15,721 bases of DNA, from NCBI GenBank assembly GCA_002291855.1, contig DBAW01000107.1, positions 1-15,721 of the forward strand. Direction: 5' to 3'. Position numbers and translations under genes: made by a program. A model generated the notes under the pieces. The model saw nothing but the letters and a program-made list of their open reading frames with translations. It did not search any database and was not told the origin of the DNA. Origin of the DNA: Sphingomonas sp. UBA1000 (GTDB lineage: Bacteria > Pseudomonadota > Alphaproteobacteria > Sphingomonadales > Sphingomonadaceae). Of this stretch, positions 7,736-14,236 are shown one piece after another (within the stretch, counting starts at the first letter, position 1; each line of letters starts with the position of its first letter).

Positions 7736-9186
7736 CCGGACCGCGCATCACCACCAAGGCCGTCCGCCGCCGCTGGCTGGCCAGCCTGCTGCCGGCAGCG
7801 TTGCTCGCCGGCTGCGCGGCGGGGCCGGATTACACGGCCCCGTCCCTGCCCGGCGGGCCCGCCCCGCGGCTGCGCGAGGCCGATCTGGCCGCGGTCACGC
7901 CCAGCCCGCTGCCGGCGCAGTGGTGGCAGCTGTTCGACGATGCCGAGCTCAACCGGCTGGTCGCGCGCGCGCTTGAACGCAACACCGACCTGCGCCAGGC
8001 GAGCGCCAATCTGCAACGCGCCCGCGCACTGCTCAGCGAGGCGCGCGCCGGCCAGCTGCCGACCACCGGGGTCAATGCCCAATATGTGCGCCAGCGCTTT
8101 GGCGGGCAGGTGTTCAACGCGGTCGGCGGCTTTCCGGTGCTGACCACCGATTTCTATTCGACGACGTTCGATTCGAGCTATGAGATCGACCTGTTCGGCG
8201 GCGTCAGCCGGGCGGTCGAGGCCGCGCGCGCCGATGCCGATGCCGCGCAGGCGCAGGTCGATGCCGCGCGCGTCACCGTGGCGGCGGAGACGGCACGCGC
8301 CTATGTGCTTGCCTGTGCCTATGTGGTGCAGGCCGATGTCGCGCGCGAGACGGTGCGGCTGCAGGACCAGAGCTTCGACCTGACCCGCCGGCTGGTCGAG
8401 GGCGGGCGCAGCACCCGGCGCGATCTGGCGCAGGCCGAAGCGCTCAAGGCGCAGACCGAGGCCGAATTGCCCCGGCTGGAGGCGGAGCGGCGCGCCGCGC
8501 TCTATGCGCTCGCCTATCTGACCGGCGACGCGCCCGAGGCGGCGGACATGGCCGCGGCGCAGTGCCGTACCCTGCCCCGCATCGCCCGGCCGATCCCGGT
8601 CGGCGACGGTCAGGCGTTGATCGCGCGGCGGCCCGATGTGCGCGCCGCCGAACGCACGCTGGCCGGCGACACTGCGCGGATCGGCGTGGCGACCGCCGCG
8701 CTCTATCCGTCGATCTCGCTTGGCGGGCAGGCGCTGCTCGGCTCGCCGCAGATCGGTGATCTCGGCCGGTCGGCCAGCTTCGGCTATTCGCTCGGCCCGC
8801 TGATCAGCTGGTCATTTCCCTTGAACGGTGCCGGCCGGGCGCGGGTGCGTCAGGCGCGGGCCGGGGCGGAGGCGAGCCTTGCCGCGTTCGACGGCACGGT
8901 GCTCAAGGCGTTGCAGGAGGCCGAACAGGCGCTCGCACGGCTGGGCGGCGCGCTCGACCGCGAAGCGGCGCTCGCCCGCGCCAACGCCGCGACGGCCGAG
9001 GCGGCGCGCCTGTCAGAGCTGCGCTACCGGGCCGGGGCCGATAGCTTCCTGCAATTGCTCGATGCCGAACGCCAGCGCGCCACCGCGCGCGCGGCGCTGG
9101 CCCAGGCCGAAGCCGACCGTGCCGAGGCGCAGATCGCCTTGTTCAAGGCTTTGGGTGGGGGCTGGGAAGCCCCGGCCAAACCGTAA
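7732..9186 (+). CDS. Efflux outer-membrane channel lipoprotein (OprM/NodT family)
   Basis: This 484-aa TolC-like channel completes the tripartite pump. The signal peptide ends in LLAGC, with lipidation expected at Cys28, and is followed by the family's AAGPDYTAP. Two outer-membrane-efflux-protein repeats form the alpha-barrel. Typical motifs are QWWQLFDDAELNRLVARALERN (split here as QWWQLFDD and LNRLVARALERN), SYEIDLFGG in the first half and RRPDVRAAERTLAGD in the second. The C-terminus (LDAERQRATARAALAQAEADRAEAQIALFKALGGGW, described by its ends LDAERQ and KALGGGW) is normal for the family. The start codon overlaps the pump's stop. The last codons form part of an imperfect 36-bp tandem duplication that runs past the stop codon. 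Confidence 0.95.
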   Translation: MTGPRITTKAVRRRWLASLLPAALLAGCAAGPDYTAPSLPGGPAPRLREADLAAVTPSPLPAQWWQLFDDAELNRLVARALERNTDLRQASANLQRARALLSEARAGQLPTTGVNAQYVRQRFGGQVFNAVGGFPVLTTDFYSTTFDSSYEIDLFGGVSRAVEAARADADAAQAQVDAARVTVAAETARAYVLACAYVVQADVARETVRLQDQSFDLTRRLVEGGRSTRRDLAQAEALKAQTEAELPRLEAERRAALYALAYLTGDAPEAADMAAAQCRTLPRIARPIPVGDGQALIARRPDVRAAERTLAGDTARIGVATAALYPSISLGGQALLGSPQIGDLGRSASFGYSLGPLISWSFPLNGAGRARVRQARAGAEASLAAFDGTVLKALQEAEQALARLGGALDREAALARANAATAEAARLSELRYRAGADSFLQLLDAERQRATARAALAQAEADRAEAQIALFKALGGGWEAPAKP

Positions 9187-9219
9187 AGCGCAGGGGGCCG
9201 GGAAGTCCCCTCCAGACCG
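9156..9219 (+). repeat. Imperfect tandem duplication (36-bp period) across the end of the channel gene
   Basis: Bases 9156-9183 and 9192-9219 match at 22 of 28 positions, counted by eye, and the TAA stop lies between them. The first copy contains a 6-bp stem, GGGGCT-GGGA-AGCCCC (9158-9173), and the second a weaker version. The origin is probably local slippage. A possible role is a tandem 3'-end hairpin. Confidence 0.5.
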
Positions 9220-9222
9220 CAA

Positions 9223-9238
9223 CCGGCACATGTGCCGG
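9223..9238. repeat. 16-bp perfect palindrome downstream of the efflux operon
   Basis: CCGGCACATGTGCCGG is its own reverse complement. It lies 36 bp after the stop of the channel gene. It may act as part of the operon's transcription end, or as a protein-binding site with two-fold symmetry. No T tract follows. Confidence 0.45.
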
Positions 9239-9476
9239 GCCGCCGGGTGGCTCACCCCCCGCGCGACACTGCTCTCGGCCTGGCGGATGCCGGCGCGGGG
9301 CGCGCCATCATGGCTGCGCGGCCAGCCTCTCCCGTCCGTCCGGAGCGGTTTTGCACCCCGCGTCCCGTCCACGCCAATCGCCCGCCCGGTCGGGCAGGAA
9401 AAAGCGCTCGGATCGGGTTTGGACGATGAAATATTCGTTATGGATCATGTTTACGGTATCCGTTTCGATTCAGCTA

Positions 9477-9505
9477 TCGACCTGATCAATATCATTTCGG
9501 ATATT
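9477..9505 (+). promoter_or_regulatory. Weak sigma-70-like promoter candidate for the toxin genes
   Basis: TCGACC (9477-9482) and GATATT (9500-9505) are 17 bp apart, and each matches the consensus at 4 of 6 positions. The AT-rich setting supports a promoter here. The -10 lies inside the right arm of the CAATATC dyad, which would let a dimeric regulator block it. Confidence 0.25.
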
Positions 9506-9506
9506 G
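9487..9506. promoter_or_regulatory. Dyad CAATATC-N6-GATATTG upstream of the toxin genes, candidate operator
   Basis: Perfect 7-bp arms (9487-9493, 9500-9506) have a 6-nt spacer. The dyad is 20 bp long, the usual size for a dimeric helix-turn-helix operator, and lies about 75 bp before the start codon. Confidence 0.4.
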
Positions 9507-9512
9507 GACCTT

Positions 9513-9526
9513 GTCTGAAAACAGAC
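9513..9526 (+). promoter_or_regulatory. Small hairpin GTCTG-AAAA-CAGAC in the toxin leader
   Basis: A perfect 5-bp stem has an AAAA loop, 55 bp before the start codon and 6 bp after the larger dyad. It could be a second regulator half-site or an mRNA leader hairpin. Confidence 0.25.
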
Positions 9527-9568
9527 TCAAAGCAATTTTGACTGCAAGGCGTGCAACGACACCCTTGC

Positions 9569-9573
9569 GGAGG
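9569..9573 (+). promoter_or_regulatory. Ribosome-binding site that sets the start of the large toxin gene
   Basis: GGAGG sits 8 nt before the ATG at 9582. It overlaps too closely with the in-frame GTG at 9576 (2 nt) for that codon to be used. The start is therefore placed at 9582. Confidence 0.75.
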
Positions 9574-9581
9574 GGGTGGTC

Positions 9582-11633
9582 ATGGCCTTGCAATACAGCA
9601 ATACGAATGCGCCGCATCTGAACCGTTCGGTCCTCATCGCACCCGGCCGCCGGATCAATCTCGCCGGTACCGATCACCCGCTGGCCAAGATCGTGCCCCG
9701 CACCCGGCTGGGGGCGCTCGCGCTTGACCTGTCGGTGCAGTCGTCGATCGCGACGATCCAGATCATCGCCACCAGCACCTATGTGAACGCGCTCACCGCG
9801 CTCGCCGCGCCGGCAATCACCTTTGCCGCACCGCCGCCCGGCACCCATGGGATCACCGTCCAGCAGCTGCAATCCGCCTGGCAGAGCTTTGTTGAACAGC
9901 TGGCCGCGCTGCAGGGTCAGGCAATGGCCTGGATCGCGACCTCGCCGGGCAGCGGGGCCAGCATCTTTTCCAATCTGGTGTCGGTGGCCGGCACGATCGG
10001 CGGCATCAACACCACCGTGCAGAGCCAGTTCACCCTGCTCCAGACGCTGCCGGCCGGATCGCCGCAATGGCAGTCCGCGCTGGCAGAGGCCAAAAATCTG
10101 GTCGGTGTGGAGATCGCGCCGCTCGCCAGCCTCAAGACGCAGATCGGCACGCTGTCGACCAATCTGGGCAATGCCGCGTCGACGCTGACCACTGCGGCAT
10201 CGACGGGCGTGCTCCAGCAGTTGCAGACCGCCTATCAGAACGAGATCAACGCGCTCAATCAGGACATTGCCAACGCCAACGCGACGATCAGCAGCGATAA
10301 CTCCAAGATCGTCGGGCTGGGCTTTGCCGCCGGCGCGGCGATTGTCGTCGGCATTATCGGGCTGTTCAACTTCTGGAATCCGTTCGGCTGGATCATGATC
10401 GCGGGCGGTGCGGCCGGGGCCTATTTCGCGATTGCCGAGATCGAGGCGCTGAAGGGCGAGATCGCGATCCTGACCCAGAAGATCAAGAACGACACCGCGA
10501 CCATCGACACCGACCGCACGGCGGCCCAGACCATCGCCGCCTTCGCCCAGAGCGCGCAGGCCGCGGCCAATATGAACAGCGCCGCCCAGCAGGAACTGAA
10601 CACGCTGATCCAGCTGTGCTCGACCCTGGGCGACGAGATGCAGTCTGCGCTCAACGACCTCAATCAGGACGATATCGCCGATGCGCTGACCGAATGGAAT
10701 GAAGTGGTCGCCGCCGCCGCATTCCTGAGCGGGATCACCGCCTATATCTGGCCGGGATCGATCCAGCTTGCCAACCCGACCAACCTGTCGGCGACCGGCA
10801 ACAGCGCCTATCTCGTCAGCAACTCGGGTGCCGTCTACCAATATCAGACCGGCGGCAACAGCTGGACGGAGTTGCCCGGGGCAAGCCTGTCGGTCGTCTC
10901 CGGCAGCGGCGGGGTGTTCGGCATCGACGGCGCGCCCGCCGACGGCTCGCAGATCCAGCCCACGCCCTATGGCCAGAGCTTCCAGGTCAAATCCTATGCG
11001 AACGGGGCCTGGACGACGATCTCGACCGCCCCTGCGGCCCAGATCACGACCGACAACAAAGGCTCGGTCTGGATGATCAACCAGACGATGTCCAACCGAC
11101 AGGCCTATAAGCTGAACGATGGCGGCACGTCGTGGAGCCCGGTGGGCACCATGCCCAACAACGACGCGCCCGGCGATATTGCCGGCTGCAACGGCACGCT
11201 GTTCGCCATCGCCAATAATGGTCGCGGCCTGTGGTCGGCGGGCAGCGGCAGCTGGGTGCAGATCGGCACCGCCACCTATGCGGCGATGGACGCCAATGGC
11301 GGCTGGCTGGGCCTTGTCGACACCGGCGGCAATGGCTGGGTGGTCGACACGACCGCCACCACCCCCGCGCCCCAGGCGATGATGACCGGGGTAAGCCTGC
11401 TCGCTCAGGCCCCGACCGGCGACCAGTATGTCACCGATGCCAGCCTCAACCTGTGGCATGTCGCCTATGTCGCCGGGCAGAGCCCGGTCTGCACCAAGCT
11501 GCGCTCCTTGGTGGTCGGCGTCGCCGTCAGCGACGGGGGCATTGTCTATGCGACCGACAACACCGGCAACATCTGGGTGCTGACCGCGCTTGCCACCAAC
11601 AGCTGGCAGCTGCTGCCGGCGCTGCCGTCCTGA
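9582..11633 (+). CDS. Putative alpha-pore-forming toxin (HBL/Nhe/ClyA-like) fused to a tectonin-like beta-propeller
   Basis: I infer a two-part toxin protein of 683 aa. Residues 1-395 are nearly all helical and Ala/Gln/Asn-rich. Long amphipathic helices flank one strongly hydrophobic hairpin (243-263, turn NPFG, 268-286), the layout of the Bacillus HBL/Nhe and XaxA/YaxA pore formers. Residues 395-683 change to Gly/Ser/Thr/Trp-rich short strands with recurring Trp at 428, 477, 518, 558, 586, 625 and 675. Most Trps follow Gly/Asn/Thr-Ser-type turns (NSW, GSW), as in tectonin or tachylectin-2-like propellers that bind glycans. No Sec signal, lipobox or sorting tail is present, as in ClyA. A 309-aa helical partner gene lies 43 nt downstream. 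The fold call is from pattern only, with no search run. A phage or surface protein with a coiled-coil/propeller design remains possible. Confidence 0.55.
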   Translation: MALQYSNTNAPHLNRSVLIAPGRRINLAGTDHPLAKIVPRTRLGALALDLSVQSSIATIQIIATSTYVNALTALAAPAITFAAPPPGTHGITVQQLQSAWQSFVEQLAALQGQAMAWIATSPGSGASIFSNLVSVAGTIGGINTTVQSQFTLLQTLPAGSPQWQSALAEAKNLVGVEIAPLASLKTQIGTLSTNLGNAASTLTTAASTGVLQQLQTAYQNEINALNQDIANANATISSDNSKIVGLGFAAGAAIVVGIIGLFNFWNPFGWIMIAGGAAGAYFAIAEIEALKGEIAILTQKIKNDTATIDTDRTAAQTIAAFAQSAQAAANMNSAAQQELNTLIQLCSTLGDEMQSALNDLNQDDIADALTEWNEVVAAAAFLSGITAYIWPGSIQLANPTNLSATGNSAYLVSNSGAVYQYQTGGNSWTELPGASLSVVSGSGGVFGIDGAPADGSQIQPTPYGQSFQVKSYANGAWTTISTAPAAQITTDNKGSVWMINQTMSNRQAYKLNDGGTSWSPVGTMPNNDAPGDIAGCNGTLFAIANNGRGLWSAGSGSWVQIGTATYAAMDANGGWLGLVDTGGNGWVVDTTATTPAPQAMMTGVSLLAQAPTGDQYVTDASLNLWHVAYVAGQSPVCTKLRSLVVGVAVSDGGIVYATDNTGNIWVLTALATNSWQLLPALPS

Positions 11634-11676
11634 ACCGGCCGGCTGCCACCCCCCGCAAACCGTGAAAGGAACCGCC

Positions 11677-12606
11677 ATGGCCCCGCTGCCCGTGATCCCG
11701 ATCCTGCAATCGGTCATGACCGCCCAGACCTATCTGCGCGCCGCCACCAATGCCAGCCTGCCGCCGGTGATCACCAGCCAGGGGCAATATGGTCCGCTCG
11801 TCACCAGCTTTGTCGACTGGCAGGAAGAGCTGTGGACCCAGTTCTGGTTAGGGCTGGTCAACACCGGGGTGGTCGCCGCCGCCGAGGAGGTGAACACCCT
11901 TTATCACAGCAATCTGGCCGATGAGGAGGTGATCAACGGCCTGCTTTACGACGATGACATCCCGATCGCCGTCGCCCAGTGCAACGACATCGCCAATCTG
12001 ATCGCCAACGCCCAGCCGATCCTCCAGCAGCTTGAGGATATCGCCGCCGCGATCCAGGGGGCCGATCAGGCCAAGGTCGATGCCTATGCGGCGCTGGTCG
12101 CGCAGTTGCAGGACCAGTTCAACGCGCAGGAGGACAAGCTGACCCAGGACGCGCTCGACAGCGCGACCGAAATCGTGTCGACCGCCGTGGATGTCGCCAT
12201 CGCGGTCGGCTCCGAGGGCGAGGACACGACCCAGCTGATCGAAGGCGTCATCAAGCTCGGCACGACGGCGATCGACGAGCTGGCGCTGACCGGTGGGATC
12301 GTCGAAACGCTCGGCCAGCTTGAAGATGCGTGGGCCGCGCTCGATCAGGCGAGCACCGACCTTGCCCAGATCACCCATTGCTGCAAGCAGCTGAAGGCGG
12401 TGACCGATCAGGCGGCAGCGACGCTGACGGCGCTTAACACCCTGTCAACCGCGTGGAACAGCGTTGCCGCCACCACCACCCTGCCCGCCGATCAGTGGCA
12501 AGCCGAAGGGCGTACGGCGCTCGGCCAATGGGCGGCGCAGATGGTGAAACTCACCTTCGGCAATGCGACCCAGCGGGTTTCGACCAGCCCGGTCAGCGCG
12601 GCCTGA
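11677..12606 (+). CDS. Putative second component of the binary pore-forming toxin, all-helical protein
   Basis: The 309-aa protein has no signal peptide. Nearly the whole sequence has heptad-like helical character rich in Ala, Gln, Leu and Asp. A mildly hydrophobic segment (about 164-212, STAVDVAIAVG then IKLGTTAIDELALTGGIV) splits two long helical regions. The last part (LNTLSTAWNSV, then ALGQWAAQMVKL) resembles the C-terminal helices of HBL/Ahl/Smh-type subunits, by eye. It lacks the strongly membrane-seeking hairpin of its neighbour, as the soluble or lytic partners of such toxins do. A CC pair is at 235-236. The start is the ATG at 11677, preceded by GAAAGGA with 6-nt spacing; the same frame is open further upstream but without a ribosome site. 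The 43-nt gap and shared direction point to an operon with the propeller-bearing protein. The function is inferred. Confidence 0.5.
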   Translation: MAPLPVIPILQSVMTAQTYLRAATNASLPPVITSQGQYGPLVTSFVDWQEELWTQFWLGLVNTGVVAAAEEVNTLYHSNLADEEVINGLLYDDDIPIAVAQCNDIANLIANAQPILQQLEDIAAAIQGADQAKVDAYAALVAQLQDQFNAQEDKLTQDALDSATEIVSTAVDVAIAVGSEGEDTTQLIEGVIKLGTTAIDELALTGGIVETLGQLEDAWAALDQASTDLAQITHCCKQLKAVTDQAAATLTALNTLSTAWNSVAATTTLPADQWQAEGRTALGQWAAQMVKLTFGNATQRVSTSPVSAA

Positions 12607-12607
12607 T

Positions 12608-12695
12608 CCGGGGGGACCGCCCCGGTTCCGGCACCGCACCCGGGGGACACACCCCGCCCCCGGCGGTCGGGCGGCACATCGGCTGTGCCGCCCGA
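12608..12695 (+). terminator. Two hairpins after the toxin gene pair
   Basis: CCGGGG-N6-CCCCGG (12608-12625) directly follows the stop codon. A stronger perfect 12-bp stem, TCGGGCGGCACA (12667-12678) with its complement (12684-12695) around TCGGC, comes 60 bp later. Neither has a T tract. Together they probably end the transcript and insulate it from the convergent RAYT remnant. Confidence 0.5.
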
Positions 12696-13058
12696 TCGGC
12701 GTTCCGCGCCGTCGCCTGCGGGCGATGGCGTCCATGCCCTTGACCTTCCACCCGATCCCGGTTGACCGGCATCGGCTTACCCGGCTTCGCGTCGCGGCCA
12801 AGCAAAGCCTCCACCTGATCGAGAAACGCGCTGCCACCCAGCGGACGACCTGTACATTCCAAGCGGCGCAGTCGCCCGAACATGGCCTCGTCCTCTCCGG
12901 CGCGCCACGGCCCGGCAAAATCGGGCACACGCTCCGAAACCGGGGCGGTGTCGGTCAGCCCATCGCTGGGAGCCGGATCAGGCAGCGCGTGCACGCTGGA
13001 CGAGCGCCAGTCCTCTGCGCGCTCGACCAGTCGCGCGCGTGCCCGATTGAGCGCAGCA

Positions 13059-13163
13059 TAGAGCATTTTCAAGCCGGGTTGAATCACCCGGCGACTCGAA
13101 AAATGCGGTAAGTCAGAGACCTGGAGCGGCCGATCCGATGCAATCGGATCGGAAACCGCTCTA
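13059..13163. repeat. Palindromic mosaic repeat (MITE/RIME-like) inserted in the RAYT gene
   Basis: The ends are TAGAGC (13059-13064) and GCTCTA (13158-13163). The element contains two stem-loops. One has an inner 7-bp stem, GCCGGGT/ACCCGGC (13073-13079/13086-13092), and outer arms GCATTTTC/GAAAAATGC. The other has a 10-bp stem, CCGATCCGAT/ATCGGATCGG, with a GCA loop (13130-13152) inside GAGCGG/CCGCTC. TAG is present at both junctions (13059-13061 and 13162-13164), consistent with a 3-bp target duplication and a 103-bp insert. From memory, such AGAGCATTTTC...CCGCTCTAG elements recur in alphaproteobacterial intergenic regions; copy number here is unknown. Confidence 0.75.
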
Positions 13164-13553
13164 GGGGAGCGCCGCCATCAGGTGCCCCTCGTCCATCGCG
13201 ACACAGCCGAAACGCCCCTCCCAGAGATGCCCGGTCAGCTTCTCGCGGGGATGGCTACGTCCGGCATAGGCGCGATGAAGTTTGGAAAGCGCCGCACGCA
13301 GGGCGTCGGAATGATCGGGCACGAGGATAAGGTGCGCATGGTTGGGCAGCAGGACCCAGCGCCACACCGCCACGCCATGGGCCGCACACTGCACGGTAAG
13401 CAGATCGCGATAGGCCGCATAATCATCGTCGCCAAAGAATACCCGCTGACGACTATTGCCCTGCTGCGTCACATGATGCGAACTGCCGGGCACTACAAAG
13501 CGGGCGAGACGGACATGCCGCACCGGCGCATCGCAGGGCCGAAATGTCGATTT

Positions 13554-13581
13554 GGTGTACTGTCACCGTAATCCCTACACC
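13554..13581. repeat. RAYT-flanking repeat, copy 1 (dyad GGTGTA-N16-TACACC)
   Basis: GGTGTA (13554-13559) and TACACC (13576-13581) enclose most of ACTGTCACCGTAATCC (13559-13574). The identical 16-mer occurs inverted at 14237-14252. The minus strand reads GTAG just before the conserved core, like the tetranucleotide next to REP hairpins that RAYTs recognise. It lies 31 bp upstream of the RAYT start codon. Confidence 0.55.
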
Positions 13582-13689
13582 GATGGCCGCGCCCACCTCG
13601 TCGAGCCCCTCGGCCTGAGCGACGGGGCGCAGGTCTGGGCTATCGACAAGATTATAAGCAAGGGTGTGGGGATGGCGATCGACGACTAA
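13575..13689 (+). pseudogene. Possible 3' remnant of an unidentified gene
   Basis: A plus-strand frame with GC-rich, coding-like codon use begins at the inner edge of the RAYT-flanking repeat. It reads YTDGRAHLVEPLGLSDGAQV to WAIDKIISKGVGMAIDD and ends at TAA 13687-13689. It has no start codon context of its own, and I do not recognise the protein. It abuts the stop of the minus-strand gene that begins at base 13690. It may be the tail of a gene cut off when the repeat or transposase arrived. Confidence 0.3.
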
Positions 13690-14007
13690 CTATTCCTGAG
13701 GCAGATCACGGCCTTTGCGCAGAGCCTGCGAAAAAATTGTCAGCTTTTCGCGGGCCTTAAGCGACGCGAGGCCATCAAACACACCGGCATGCCGACAATT
13801 TCGATCTATACTCTCAATCAATTCCCGTATTTTTTCGAGCCTCTCAGATTTGTTTGCAATAATCATGAACTCGGGCAATGCCTCATATTCAAACTTGCTA
13901 TCACCGCCAGATAAATATGCGTCTATCATGTCTGCCACGTCTTCATCTGATAAATTGAAGAAGTTCTTACCGACTACCTTGATAAGATTTTTGAATCCGA
14001 AAGACAT
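13690..14007 (-). CDS. Hypothetical protein, candidate immunity protein of an Rhs-type toxin
   Basis: The 105-aa soluble, mixed-charge protein is predominantly helical (LSDEDVADMIDAYLSGG, then SERLEKIRELIESIDRN). It has no signal or membrane segment and I recognise no family. A good Shine-Dalgarno, AAGGA, lies 8 nt before the ATG. Base composition is clearly more A/T-rich than the chromosomal genes around it, which suggests horizontal acquisition. It starts 41 nt after the stop of the upstream Rhs-like toxin tail on the same strand, the standard order and spacing for a polymorphic toxin and its immunity gene. The immunity role is inferred from that position alone. It looks intact although the toxin gene is only a fragment. 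Confidence 0.6.
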   Translation of the reverse strand: MSFGFKNLIKVVGKNFFNLSDEDVADMIDAYLSGGDSKFEYEALPEFMIIANKSERLEKIRELIESIDRNCRHAGVFDGLASLKAREKLTIFSQALRKGRDLPQE

Positions 14008-14048
14008 CTAAATTATCCTTCGCTGTCACTTTGTAATATTGGTTAGAA

Positions 14049-14236
14049 TTATTCTACTTCCCAATTTCCTCTGCCAAAGCGGAAGTTAGCTCGACCCAAA
14101 CCTCGCCCCCAGCCAAGACGATAGAAGCCAGAATTAAACATCCCTTGAGACGAAGCCCCAAAAGCTGTGTCGCCGAATAGCGACCCCGCAGGCCCTGACG
14201 CTGGCAGTATGGTTCCAGCAGCCTCGATCAGGGGTA
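14049..14236 (-). pseudogene. C-terminal fragment of an Rhs/polymorphic toxin
   Basis: About 60 residues remain, including GSLFGDTAFGASSQGMFNSG, FYRLGWGRGLGRANFRFGRG and the ending NWEVE. The pattern FNSG..LRIGWGR...G...FR.G is one I associate with the C-terminal region of Rhs-type polymorphic toxins; the match is from memory. The frame is cut off upstream at the inverted 16-mer (14237-14252), beyond which it runs out of register into RAYT sequence, so no Rhs core or export domain remains. The base composition and the small gene directly downstream fit a toxin-tip/immunity module stranded by recombination. It is probably not expressed as a functional toxin. Confidence 0.45.

Larger units (their letters stand above)
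9239..9581. other. Gene-free leader between the efflux operon and the putative toxin genes
   Basis: The left part (to about 9420) is GC-rich and holds no convincing gene. The right part (about 9425-9545) is markedly richer in A/T than its surroundings and contains two dyads and a weak promoter candidate, listed separately. Two tiny plus-strand frames exist: 9426-9485 (19 aa, hydrophobic, signal-like) and 9440-9541 (33 aa). Neither has a good ribosome-binding site, so I do not call them genes. Confidence 0.4.
12593..13523 (-). pseudogene. REP-associated tyrosine transposase (RAYT, IS200-like), disrupted by a palindromic repeat
   Basis: RAYTs are single-strand DNA transposases related to IS200 TnpA that act on REP hairpins. 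The N-terminal fragment (13523 to 13161, 120 aa) starts MRHVRLARFVVPG and carries HVTQQGNSRQRVFFGDDDY and the HUH-type metal motif NHAHLILVP (H62, H64). It runs as far as GHLWEGRFG and MAALP and then hits a TAG. The C-terminal fragment resumes in another frame near 13058 with LNRARARLVERAEDWR, GRPLGGSAFLDQVEALLGRD and KPGKP. A 103-bp repeat separates the two. Removing it joins MAALP to YAALNRARARL in frame. The homology ends near 12775, but the frame stays open to 12593 and overlaps the end of the toxin partner gene on the other strand. The gene is inactive as read. Confidence 0.85.

Noticed and set aside
9426..9485. 19-residue hydrophobic leader-like peptide before the toxin genes
   Set aside because: There is no clear Shine-Dalgarno and no known family. 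AT-rich promoter DNA yields such short frames by chance.
9576..9578. In-frame GTG start two codons upstream for the large toxin gene
   Set aside because: It lies only 2 nt from the GGAGG ribosome site; the ATG at 9582 is correctly spaced.
11590..11676. Upstream extension of the second toxin gene to 11590
   Set aside because: It would overlap the end of the first gene, encodes Cys/Arg/Pro-rich sequence unlike the rest, and lacks a ribosome site. The ATG at 11677 has GAAAGGA at good spacing.
9492..11717. Long minus-strand frame opposite the propeller-bearing protein
   Set aside because: Composition is that of an antisense shadow. The plus-strand frame has a good ribosome site, a hydrophobic hairpin and repeat structure.
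13182..13571. Plus-strand frame of 129 aa across the RAYT region
   Set aside because: It lies antisense to a clear RAYT N-terminal domain on the minus strand.
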